The notes under the pieces are model-generated. The model did not search any database and was not told the origin of the DNA. It worked only from the letters and a program-made list of their open reading frames with translations. From assembly GCA_937983015.1 (NCBI GenBank), contig CALKAK010000144.1, forward strand, positions 1-5,263: a stretch of DNA of 5,263 bases. Direction: 5' to 3'. Source of the DNA: an uncultured Bacillaceae bacterium. Lineage in GTDB: Bacteria; Bacillota; Bacilli; Bacillales; Caldibacillaceae. Positions 1 to 5,263 of this stretch are shown piece by piece (the first letter of the stretch is position 1; each line of letters begins with the position of its first letter). The translations under genes and the position numbers were made by a program.

Positions 1-123
1 AAGATCGTCAAGCAAGGAACGGCCGAAGAAATCATTCGCCAGGATGTCTTGCGCGAAATTTATGATATGGACATGACCGTCGGTCACTTCAAAAATTGTC
101 GCTTCTGTTTTTACTTTCACTGA
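1..123 (+). CDS. yclP: Siderophore ABC transporter ATP-binding protein, C-terminal end only (YclP-like)
   Basis: This is a partial gene whose 5' part lies before the window. Forty codons are open in frame 1 and end at TGA 121-123. The tail begins KIVKQGTAEEIIRQD, followed by LREIYDMDM, and ends in an aromatic stretch (FCFYF). This is the usual C-terminus of FecE/FepC-type iron-siderophore ATPases: the 'G.iv.qGt.eEii' strand, then '.L.eIYdmd'. No nucleotide-binding motif is inside the window, so the family call rests on this tail and on the YclQ-like binding protein directly downstream. In B. subtilis the order is yclN-yclO (permeases), yclP (ATPase), yclQ (binding protein), and the order here agrees. 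The protein would power import of a ferric catecholate siderophore from the cytoplasmic face of the membrane. The symbol is inferred from context; another FecE-type ATPase is possible. Confidence 0.72.
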   Translation, partial: KIVKQGTAEEIIRQDVLREIYDMDMTVGHFKNCRFCFYFH

Positions 124-147
124 AATTTAGTGCTGAAAACAAAAAAA

Positions 148-172
148 GGTGTGCTGAATGAAAAGCACACAC
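148..172 (-). terminator. Hairpin between yclP and yclQ with its T-run on the minus strand
   Basis: The perfect inverted repeat GTGTGCT (149-155) / AGCACAC (164-170) encloses an 8-nt loop. On the + strand it is followed by ACCCAAAAAA, so it is not a normal terminator for the genes shown. Read on the minus strand, the stem is followed by C and then seven T (141-147), which is the form of an intrinsic terminator stopping transcription from right to left. No minus-strand gene is visible to its right. It could stop antisense transcripts, or act in the + strand mRNA as a structure that protects or separates the yclP and yclQ segments. The structure is seen; the role is inferred. Confidence 0.5.
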
Positions 173-265
173 CCAAAAAAGATGTTTCTTAACATTAGTT
201 TACTGAAAAAAGCTTTTTATGTCTATTTATTCGACTTCATTCAAAAAACGCATGGGGTGTTGTTT

Positions 266-1237
266 ATGAAAAAATTTCTTGCAACCTTTCTGATCTTATT
301 TCTCGCTTTAATAACAGCTGCTTGTGGTGCAAATAATGCCGGGTCCAAAGAGGGGGCAGCTGATCAAAATACAGGAACAAGTGAAACTTCTGCGGATGAA
401 ACGGTAACGGTTACCCACTCATTGGGGAAAACGGAGGTAAAGAAATATCCGCAAAAAGTAATCGTTTTTGATTTCGGAGCTCTCGATTCCCTTGATCTAA
501 TGGGTGTTGATATAGCCGGTTTACCAAAAAGCGGTACCGTTCCACCGTATTTAGAAAAATTCACCGCTGATACTTATGAAAATGTCGGTAGTCTGAAGGA
601 ACCGGATTTTGAAAAATTAGCCGTTATCGAACCGGATCTAATCATTATCTCCGGTCGGCAAGCAGAATTGTATGAGGAGTTCACGGAAATTGCCCCGACG
701 ATTTCCGTCGAGCTCGATCTCAATAACTACATAGAATCATTCCAGAATAACATGCGGATGTTAGGAGAAATTTTCGGTAAGGAAGACTTTGTTGAAGGTG
801 AGCTGGCAAAGATCGATGAAAAAATCAAACAAGTTCGCGCTGAAGTGGAATCCCTTGGGGAAAATGCACTCATCGTTCTCGTCAATGAGGGGAAAGTCAG
901 TGCCTTCGGGCCGAAGTCCCGGTTCGGGATCATCCATGACGTTTTAGGTTTTATTCCAGTCGATGATCGCATCGAAGTGACGACCCACGGTCAAAGCATC
1001 TCCTTCGAGTACATTGTGGAGAAAAATCCTGATTATTTGTTCGTCGTTGACCGAACCGCTGTAGTCGGTGGCGAAGGCAGTGCTCAAGAAGTCATTGAAA
1101 ACGATCTTGTGAAAAACACAACGGCTTATCAAGAAGGCAAGATCGTGTACTTAGATCCGAACTTCTGGTATCTCTCTGGTGGGGGCCTCGTTTCCTTGGC
1201 AGAGATGATTAACGAAGTCGGCGAGGCGATCAAGTAA
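266..1237 (+). CDS. yclQ: Petrobactin/catecholate siderophore-binding lipoprotein (YclQ-like)
   Basis: A 323-residue extracellular substrate-binding lipoprotein of a siderophore ABC importer. Residues 1-20 form a lipoprotein signal peptide: MKK, then a hydrophobic run, then a lipobox ending TAAC with the acylated Cys at 20. A Ser/Thr/Glu-rich linker runs to about 45, and a class III periplasmic-binding fold fills the rest. Stretches recalled from B. subtilis YclQ are clearly present: VFDFGALDSL (68-77), GSLKEPDFEKL (108-118), SAFGPKSRFG (212-221), THGQS (240-244), NPDYLFVVDR (254-263) and WYLSGGGL (301-308). YclQ binds ferric petrobactin and its precursor. The conserved arginines at 131, 219 and 263 are candidate ligand contacts. 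I chose ATG 266 because the signal peptide starts there and GGGGTG (254-259) lies 6 nt upstream. The frame is open back to ATG 158, but the extra 36 residues would bury the signal peptide. The gene is followed by its own terminator. Iron (Fur) control is expected from the family, but no Fur box is visible in the window. Confidence 0.9.
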   Translation: MKKFLATFLILFLALITAACGANNAGSKEGAADQNTGTSETSADETVTVTHSLGKTEVKKYPQKVIVFDFGALDSLDLMGVDIAGLPKSGTVPPYLEKFTADTYENVGSLKEPDFEKLAVIEPDLIIISGRQAELYEEFTEIAPTISVELDLNNYIESFQNNMRMLGEIFGKEDFVEGELAKIDEKIKQVRAEVESLGENALIVLVNEGKVSAFGPKSRFGIIHDVLGFIPVDDRIEVTTHGQSISFEYIVEKNPDYLFVVDRTAVVGGEGSAQEVIENDLVKNTTAYQEGKIVYLDPNFWYLSGGGLVSLAEMINEVGEAIK

Positions 1238-1268
1238 TTCAGTAACGGTAATTTTAGATTGAAGACGT

Positions 1269-1299
1269 GGCAAGCTGGAAGGCTTGCCTTTTTTATTTT
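1269..1299 (+). terminator. Intrinsic terminator of the yclQ operon
   Basis: The stem GGCAAGC (1269-1275) / GCTTGCC (1282-1288) has a 6-nt loop and is followed by six T (1289-1294), an A and four more T. It lies 31 bp after the yclQ stop codon and ends the uptake operon before the regulator promoter. Confidence 0.93.
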
Positions 1300-1383
1300 C
1301 TATCTTTTCTCAAAAACAATTCACTAGAGGATTGTATGTATTGAGATGAATTCGAACAATTGTTGAAAATTAGAAAAATGATA

Positions 1384-1413
1384 TTGACCGGACTGGTCGG
1401 TTTTTGTTATTTT
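1384..1413 (+). promoter_or_regulatory. Probable sigma-A promoter of the TetR/exporter operon
   Basis: The -35 candidate TTGACC (1384-1389; 5 of 6 to TTGACA) is followed by an AT-rich spacer and a -10 candidate TATTTT (1408-1413; 4 of 6) at 18 bp, or TTATTT (1407-1412) at 17 bp. The start point would fall near 1420, leaving a leader of about 60 nt. The -35 overlaps the first palindromic operator, and the second operator starts at the predicted transcription start. This arrangement strengthens the call, although the -10 alone is mediocre. Confidence 0.65.
1386..1398. promoter_or_regulatory. Operator O1, palindrome GACC-N5-GGTC
   Basis: The 13-bp inverted repeat GACCGGACTGGTC overlaps the last four bases of the -35 box and the start of the spacer. 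Together with O2 it shares the pattern GACC-R-G-W-M-TGGTC-G (11 of 14 positions identical). TetR-family repressors commonly bind such short palindromes in front of their own genes, so it is most likely a self-binding site of the repressor encoded at 1482. Confidence 0.72.
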
Positions 1414-1420
1414 GTAAATA

Positions 1421-1433
1421 GACCAGTATGGTC
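1421..1433. promoter_or_regulatory. Operator O2, palindrome GACC-N5-GGTC
   Basis: The 13-bp inverted repeat GACCAGTATGGTC is a second copy of O1. It lies 35 bp centre to centre downstream of O1, at or just past the predicted transcription start. A repressor here would block promoter escape or cover the start site. Two sites on either side of one -10 region suggest two repressor dimers, possibly binding together. Confidence 0.72.
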
Positions 1434-1481
1434 GATAAAATAATTTGCCAAAAGGAAGCTTTCCGGGAAAGGAGGTAGACG

Positions 1482-2141
1482 GTGAACGAGGCCTTTAACA
1501 AGCTTGATCAGGGAAAACAAGAACGGATTATCCGTGCCGCCTTACAGGAATTTGCGGAAAAAGGGTATAAACACGCATCGACGAATGCGATAGTGAAAAC
1601 TGCCGGTATCAGCAAAGGAATGTTATTTTACTACTTCAATAGTAAACAGGACCTCTATTACTTTTTGGTCGAATACAGTATCGATACGATTCGAACAGGC
1701 TTTATCGATAAAATCGATACGTCCATTCCGGATGTGATCGAACGTCTTGCCCATATCGCTTATTTAAAATGGAACTTTTTTTTGGAAAATCCGGAATTGA
1801 GTATGTTTATTACCTCGCTTGTTCTCAAAGATAATGTCCCTTTGCCAGAACCCCTACAGAAAAAATATGATGAGTTGTTTCGAATTGGCATGGAAAAAGC
1901 ATATTTTTTCAATAATGCCGACTATCGTTTATTTCGTGATGATATCGATCCACAAAAAGCGATTCAATTAATTCAATGGACATTATATGGCTATCGAGAT
2001 GATTTTTTGCAACGCTATCACGGAAAAGGTCTGCATGAACTGCCAATGGAACAACTTTGGGAAGAGTTCGCACAATATCTGGATATTTTAAAAAAGGTTT
2101 TTTACCGAGCGGACAATGAGACTATTCACGAAGAAAAATAG
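1482..2141 (+). CDS. TetR/AcrR-family transcriptional repressor of the downstream ABC exporter
   Basis: A 219-residue DNA-binding regulator of usual TetR-family length. The N-terminal domain (residues about 11-58) has the family pattern: RIIRAALQEFAEKGY (15-29), then A.TNAIVKTAGISKG (32-46) as the helix-turn-helix, then LFYYFNSK (48-55). The C-terminal part (about 60-215) is helical, aromatic-rich and variable, as expected for the ligand-binding and dimer domain, so the inducer cannot be read from it. Translation starts at GTG 1482, set by a near-perfect AAAGGAGGT site (1468-1476) with 5 nt spacing. The two GACC-N5-GGTC palindromes in the promoter point to self-repression. The exporter genes follow 35 bp later with no visible promoter or terminator between, so the whole operon should be induced when the repressor binds its ligand. 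A run of eight T at 1776-1783 could be prone to slippage, but the frame is intact. Confidence 0.9.
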   Translation: MNEAFNKLDQGKQERIIRAALQEFAEKGYKHASTNAIVKTAGISKGMLFYYFNSKQDLYYFLVEYSIDTIRTGFIDKIDTSIPDVIERLAHIAYLKWNFFLENPELSMFITSLVLKDNVPLPEPLQKKYDELFRIGMEKAYFFNNADYRLFRDDIDPQKAIQLIQWTLYGYRDDFLQRYHGKGLHELPMEQLWEEFAQYLDILKKVFYRADNETIHEEK

Positions 2142-2176
2142 CTTACGGTTTTGTGGAAAAAACGGGAGGTGTGAAA

Positions 2177-3073
2177 ATGGGCATTTTAGAGGTAAAAAGT
2201 GTAACGAAAAAATTTGGTAGTTTTAAAGCGCTGGATGAGATTAGTTTTCAGGTGAACAGCGGGGAAATTTTCGGTTTTATCGGGCCGAACGGGGCCGGGA
2301 AAACGACGACGATTCGTATTTTGCTAGGATTGTTAAAGGCAACGAGCGGGGAAGCTAAAATATTTGGGAAAGACGCCTGGAAAGATGCCGTGGACATTCA
2401 TAAACGTTTGGCCTATGTGCCGGGGGAAGTTAACTTATGGCCGAATTTAACCGGTGGTGAAATCATCGATCTATTCTTAAAGATGAGCGGGAATGCCGAT
2501 TGGAAACGCCGGGATGAGTTGATTGAACGTTTTCAGCTTGATCCGACGAAAAAAAGTCGGACGTATTCAAAAGGGAACCGCCAAAAAGTTGCACTTGTTG
2601 CCGCGTTCAGTCAGGATGCGGATCTTTACATTTTGGATGAGCCAACTTCTGGACTTGATCCTTTGATGGAACAAGTATTCCAGGAATGTGTCCGGGAGGC
2701 GAAAAAACAGGGAAAAGCGGTCTTTTTATCAAGCCATATTTTATCGGAAGTAGAAAAATTATGTGATCGTGTGGCGATTATCAGGGAAGGAAAGATTATC
2801 GAGCAAGGGACGTTGCACGAATTGCGCCATCTGACCCGTTCCAATGTGATCGTGCGGACAAAAGAGAAGGTTACCGGGCTTAAGGCAATGAATGGGGTCC
2901 ATCAATTGGAAGAGAAAGATGGTGAGCTATTCTTCCAGGTCGACACGGAGGCCATGGATCGCGTCATGCGACATCTCAGTCAGTTCGGTATTATAAAACT
3001 GGAGTGCATGCCACCGACGTTAGAGGACTTATTCTTACGTTATTATGAACAGGCGTCAACGGAGGGGAGTTAA
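2177..3073 (+). CDS. ABC-2 type exporter ATP-binding protein
   Basis: A 298-residue cytoplasmic ATPase that drives the permease encoded next. The nucleotide-binding domain covers about residues 3-225, with Walker A GPNGAGKTT (36-44), signature YSKGNRQK (130-137, a variant of LSGGQ), Walker B LYILDEP (150-156) with catalytic Glu155, D-loop SGLD (158-161) and H-loop His187 (SSHILSE). Where most ABC proteins have the Q-loop Gln, this one reads YVPGEVNLWPNLTGGE, with Gly/Glu in its place; I believe this is usual in this exporter subgroup. Residues after about 230 form the small C-terminal extension common to drug-export (DrrA/NatA/CcmA-like, COG1131) ATPases. The start is ATG 2177, preceded by GGGAGGT (2164-2170) with 6 nt spacing. 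An in-frame GTG at 2153 would add eight residues but has no such site. The stop is one base from the permease start, so the two are probably translationally coupled. The exported compound cannot be read from sequence; the family links to resistance against antibiotics such as tetronasin. Confidence 0.9.
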   Translation: MGILEVKSVTKKFGSFKALDEISFQVNSGEIFGFIGPNGAGKTTTIRILLGLLKATSGEAKIFGKDAWKDAVDIHKRLAYVPGEVNLWPNLTGGEIIDLFLKMSGNADWKRRDELIERFQLDPTKKSRTYSKGNRQKVALVAAFSQDADLYILDEPTSGLDPLMEQVFQECVREAKKQGKAVFLSSHILSEVEKLCDRVAIIREGKIIEQGTLHELRHLTRSNVIVRTKEKVTGLKAMNGVHQLEEKDGELFFQVDTEAMDRVMRHLSQFGIIKLECMPPTLEDLFLRYYEQASTEGS

Positions 3074-3074
3074 G

Positions 3075-4673
3075 ATGAAAAGAGCGGTGACTGGTTATTG
3101 GCCGTTGACGAAATTGTTGTTCCGAAAAGATCGCTGGAAAATTTTAATCTGGCTTTTCTGTCTAGTCGCGGTAACGGTGGCATCGGCGATGGCCTATCCG
3201 GAAGTATATAAAACGGATGAAGATATCATGGGCTTTGCCTTGACGATGGAAAATCCCGGGATGAAAGCGATGATCGGTCCGGGTTATGAACTGGAAGAGT
3301 ATACATCGACGGCGCAAATATTCGCCCATGAATTATTGTTGTTCACAACGATCGCAGTCGCCGTGATGAACATTTTGTTTGTCAGCCGTGCGACACGGGT
3401 TGATGAGGAAGAAGGACAGACCGAGCTCGTGCTTTCTTTACCCGTGGGCAGGCTCTCCTATTTGCTCGCGGCGATGATCGAAGCGTTTGTTGTCAATCTC
3501 ATTCTTGTTTTAGCTACTGGTGCAAGTCTTTACCTTTTGGATATTGAAGGATATAGCCTGGAAGGAGCGTTTTTGTACGGAGCGATTTTAGGAGCCACAG
3601 GATTGTTTTTTGCCGGTGTCACGGCATTCCTAGCCCAGTTAATGGAAACCGCCCGGGGAGCGACGGGCTGGTCCTTTGTCGTGATGATCGGTGGATATAT
3701 TCTCCGCGCATTTGGCGATGTGGAAGCGGAAACATTATCGCTTCTTACGCCTTATGGATGGGCAACGCGCGCACGCGTATTTGTCGATAATGATTGGTGG
3801 CCGGTAGGGTTGTTGCTGGCGGTTGGCATTCTATTGCTGATTGTTTCATTTTACTTGAACTCCTTACGTGATATGGGAGCGGGTTTTATTCGCTCGCGTA
3901 GGGGTAGGGCAAATGCCTCATCATTTATCAAGTTTCCCCCTGGCTTTGTTCTACGTCAGCAATGGTTGCATATCGTTGGTTGGGGTGCAGGATTGTTTTT
4001 CTTAAGCGCTGCATTTGGATCGATCATGGGTGAGCTGGAAAGTTATTTTGCTGATCTTGATCTATTGAAAATGATTTTTTCGGATCAGAGAGATTTTACA
4101 TTACAATTTACCGTATTTTTGATGGCGATCATGGCGATATTCGGCGTTGTCCCGGCGATTACGGGAATGTTAAGTTTAAAAGGGGAAGAGACGCGCAATA
4201 GAGCCGAGCATATTTACGCCCGAGCGGTATCGCGCAATACTGTAATGTTAAGCTATTTGGCGGTCGGCATTTTCATTACGGTGGTCATGCAAGTGATGAC
4301 CGCAACCGGATTCTGGATCGCTTCAACAGCGGTGATGGAAGAAGTATTGACGGTTACCGATATCTTCCGTTCGGCGTTTCTTTACCTTCCGGCCATGTGG
4401 GTGTTTGTTGCCATCGTTGTTTTTCTGATCGGAATATTTCCGCGTGTTACCGTGCTCATATGGGTATATTATGGATATTGCTTCTTCGTTGTATATTTTA
4501 AAGAAATTCTCGATATGCCAGAATGGCTTACGGCATTCTCTGTATTCGAACATATTCCGCAGTATCCACTCGAGGATATGAGCTGGAGTGCTCTTCTCAT
4601 TTTAGTTGGGATAGCACTTGTCTTCAAAGTGCTCGGGGTAATCGGTTATCATCGTCGGGATCTGAGCGGTTGA
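3075..4673 (+). CDS. ABC-2 type exporter permease, two-halved, 'exporter of polyketide antibiotics' type (TnrB3-like, COG3559)
   Basis: A 532-residue integral membrane protein. Hydrophobic segments occur at about 23-41, 84-104, 128-154, 165-188, 197-212, 242-261, 297-317, 343-367, 388-418, 432-454, 457-475 and 505-525, giving about 12 helices. The protein consists of two related halves: EEEGQTELVLSLPVGRLSYL (111-130) corresponds to the region 370-394 (GEETRNRAEHIYARAVSR, then MLSYL). Near the end of each half a loop precedes the last helix: LTPYGW and DNDWWP in the first, FSVFEHIPQYP and SWSALL in the second. Such fused permeases with an ATPase and a TetR regulator are typical of COG3559 exporters, which include TnrB3 of tetronasin resistance. 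The start is ATG 3075, with GGAGGGGAG (3061-3069) 5 nt upstream and one base between the ATPase stop and this ATG. An earlier ATG at 3045 lies inside the ATPase gene and has no good site. A terminator follows directly. Confidence 0.86.
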   Translation: MKRAVTGYWPLTKLLFRKDRWKILIWLFCLVAVTVASAMAYPEVYKTDEDIMGFALTMENPGMKAMIGPGYELEEYTSTAQIFAHELLLFTTIAVAVMNILFVSRATRVDEEEGQTELVLSLPVGRLSYLLAAMIEAFVVNLILVLATGASLYLLDIEGYSLEGAFLYGAILGATGLFFAGVTAFLAQLMETARGATGWSFVVMIGGYILRAFGDVEAETLSLLTPYGWATRARVFVDNDWWPVGLLLAVGILLLIVSFYLNSLRDMGAGFIRSRRGRANASSFIKFPPGFVLRQQWLHIVGWGAGLFFLSAAFGSIMGELESYFADLDLLKMIFSDQRDFTLQFTVFLMAIMAIFGVVPAITGMLSLKGEETRNRAEHIYARAVSRNTVMLSYLAVGIFITVVMQVMTATGFWIASTAVMEEVLTVTDIFRSAFLYLPAMWVFVAIVVFLIGIFPRVTVLIWVYYGYCFFVVYFKEILDMPEWLTAFSVFEHIPQYPLEDMSWSALLILVGIALVFKVLGVIGYHRRDLSG

Positions 4674-4713
4674 GCTATTTCCCCGTTCGTGCGGGGAAAT
4701 AGCTTCATTTTTT
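4674..4713 (+). terminator. Intrinsic terminator of the TetR/ABC exporter operon
   Basis: The perfect 11-bp stem GCTATTTCCCC (4674-4684) / GGGGAAATAGC (4693-4703) has an 8-nt loop, in which an outer G-C pair may close to leave 6 nt. It is followed by TTCA and six T (4708-4713). The stem begins at the base right after the permease TGA. There is no T-run on the other strand, so it works in one direction only. Confidence 0.94.
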
Positions 4714-4739
4714 AAAAAGCCAGAATTTGTTCCTGGAAT

Positions 4740-4978
4740 GAAATGACGCAAAATGAGTTCGTAAATCCCTAAAAATGTCTAAGATTTACCCAAAAAATTA
4801 AGAGATTTCCGCAAAATATTGATGAATTGACTCAAAATTTCTGTGAAAAGGCGCAAAATTTTCCCAGAATGACTCAAAAATAACTTGAATTTACTTAATA
4901 ACAGTTCTGGATTAGCGCAAATTATTCGTAAATTTGCTCAAAAACAAAACGAATTTCCTTAAATCAAGTAATGCTTGC
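4740..4978. repeat. Degenerate tandem array with 21-bp period and phased A-tracts
   Basis: A half unit (4740-4746) is followed by eleven units starting at 4747, 4768, 4789, 4810, 4831, 4852, 4873, 4894, 4916, 4937 and 4958. All steps are 21 bp except the eighth unit, which is 22. The consensus is CNC-AAAA, then about seven variable bases, then GAATTT and one base. Examples are CGCAAAAT (4747, 4810, 4852), CTCAAAA (4831, 4873, 4937), GAATTGA (4824-4830) and GAATTTA (4887-4893). The last unit keeps only its left part. The two blocks start 11 bp apart, so AT-tracts recur about once per helical turn, which predicts curved DNA. Stop codons in the unit, such as TGA at its end, rule out a repeat protein. 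I do not recognise the family. Possible roles are a binding array for a DNA-organising protein, an iteron- or centromere-like array, or a non-functional relic. Confidence 0.72.
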
Positions 4979-5084
4979 TGCTAAAGCAGTTTTTAGAGTA
5001 AAGAACTTCTCTGATACTTTGTAAACCCGGGACATTGGATTGAACTTGGAAGAGAAATTCTATAAATCAAGAGGGAAGTTTCAT
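4979..5084. other. AT-rich spacer after the 21-bp array, no clear function
   Basis: No gene or RNA is recognised here. A weak hairpin, CTGC (4978-4981) / GCAG (4986-4989) followed by five T, overlaps the array end and is too short to call a terminator. TTGAAC (5040-5045) and TATAAA (5061-5066) resemble a promoter for the small frame at 5085, but the 15-bp spacer is short. Confidence 0.4.
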
Positions 5085-5245
5085 ATGGAGAATGCAACGC
5101 TTTATTTTATATACAACCCTTTGATCGAGGCGGAAATGTCACTGCCAAAAACCCTTTTACCAGCCAATTCCTAAAAGTGAAATTAACCAGGGAATCGATT
5201 AGAATTGGTGATGCTAGTATGATTTTGTGGACACATTTAGTTTAG
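5085..5245 (+). pseudogene. Possible decayed small gene with a single-base frameshift
   Basis: An ATG at 5085 has a fair ribosome binding site (GAGGG 5071-5075, 9 nt spacing) and opens a 29-codon frame beginning MENATLYFIYNP, ending at TAA 5172-5174. At codon 13 the text changes character. If one T is restored in the run TTT at 5120-5122, the other frame continues as FDRGGNVTAKNPF, then SQFLKVKLTRES, to TAG 5243-5245, giving a protein of about 53 residues of natural composition (charged strands, Gly/Asn turns). This suggests the remnant of a real gene broken by a one-base loss. I do not recognise the protein. It may instead be chance, a genuine 29-residue peptide, or a sequencing error. Confidence 0.33.
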
Positions 5246-5263
5246 CTTCTCTAGAATGAAATT

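Noticed and set aside
74..86. Palindrome TGACC-GTC-GGTCA with the same half-sites as the TetR operators
   Set aside because: It lies inside the yclP coding region, has 3-bp instead of 5-bp spacing, and is far from the regulator promoter; probably chance.
124..265. Fur box or separate promoter for yclQ
   Set aside because: No 7-1-7 GATAATnATTATC-like inverted repeat and no convincing -35/-10 pair was found; TTTACT (199-204) with TCTATT (222-227) is too poor to report.
1355..1364. 10-bp palindrome AACAATTGTT upstream of the regulator promoter
   Set aside because: Short, AT-rich, single copy and not placed over a promoter element; expected by chance.
2089..2104. Inverted repeat TAAAAAA-GG-TTTTTTA near the end of the TetR gene
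   Set aside because: It is all A/T with a 2-base centre and encodes an ordinary Lys-Lys-Val-Phe stretch; too weak to be a terminator and inside a coding region.
4323..4553. Minus-strand open frame of 76 codons opposite the permease gene
   Set aside because: It is a shadow of the permease coding sequence, has no recognisable domain, and its composition follows the opposite strand.
4740..4978. CRISPR array or repeat-protein gene
   Set aside because: The period is only 21 bp with no distinct repeat/spacer division, and stop codons interrupt the frames checked on both strands, so neither reading holds.
4978..4994. Small hairpin CTGC-TAAA-GCAG followed by five T
   Set aside because: A 4-bp stem is too weak, and no gene lies just upstream that would need a terminator after the strong one at 4674.

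Overview
The window looks like chromosomal DNA from a low-to-moderate GC member of the Bacillaceae (Firmicutes). The support is strong AAAGGAGGT/GGGAGG-type ribosome binding sites, U-tailed hairpin terminators, AT-rich spacers, and a substrate-binding lipoprotein that reads as a close relative of Bacillus subtilis YclQ. Every gene I can support is on the + strand.

Left part (1-1300): the last 40 codons of a siderophore ABC-transporter ATPase (YclP-like) are followed by a complete YclQ-like binding lipoprotein and a clean intrinsic terminator. This is the 3' end of a catecholate siderophore (petrobactin-type) uptake operon. The 142-bp gap between the two genes holds a 7-bp hairpin whose T-run lies on the minus-strand side.

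Middle (1380-4713): a self-contained three-gene drug-exporter operon. It has a promoter flanked by two near-identical GACC-N5-GGTC palindromes, then a TetR-family repressor (GTG start), an ABC-2 type ATPase, and a 532-residue, two-halved permease of the 'exporter of polyketide antibiotics' (TnrB3-like, COG3559) kind. The permease starts 1 bp after the ATPase stop. A perfect 11-bp terminator hairpin begins at the base after the permease stop. The likely logic is that the repressor sits on its own promoter until a ligand, probably a toxic compound, releases it, and the ATPase and permease then pump that compound out.

Right part (4714-5263): no intact gene of normal size. Its notable content is an array of about 11 degenerate units with a period of 21 bp (one unit is 22 bp), about 4740-4978. 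Each unit carries an A-tract block (CNCAAAA) and, 11 bp further on, a GAATTT block. Because 21 bp is two helical turns, the array should be intrinsically curved. I cannot assign it to a described repeat family, and it is the least explained feature here. Beyond it, a short reading frame with a fair ribosome binding site (5085) reads into a second open frame after an apparent single-base loss, and looks like a decayed small gene.
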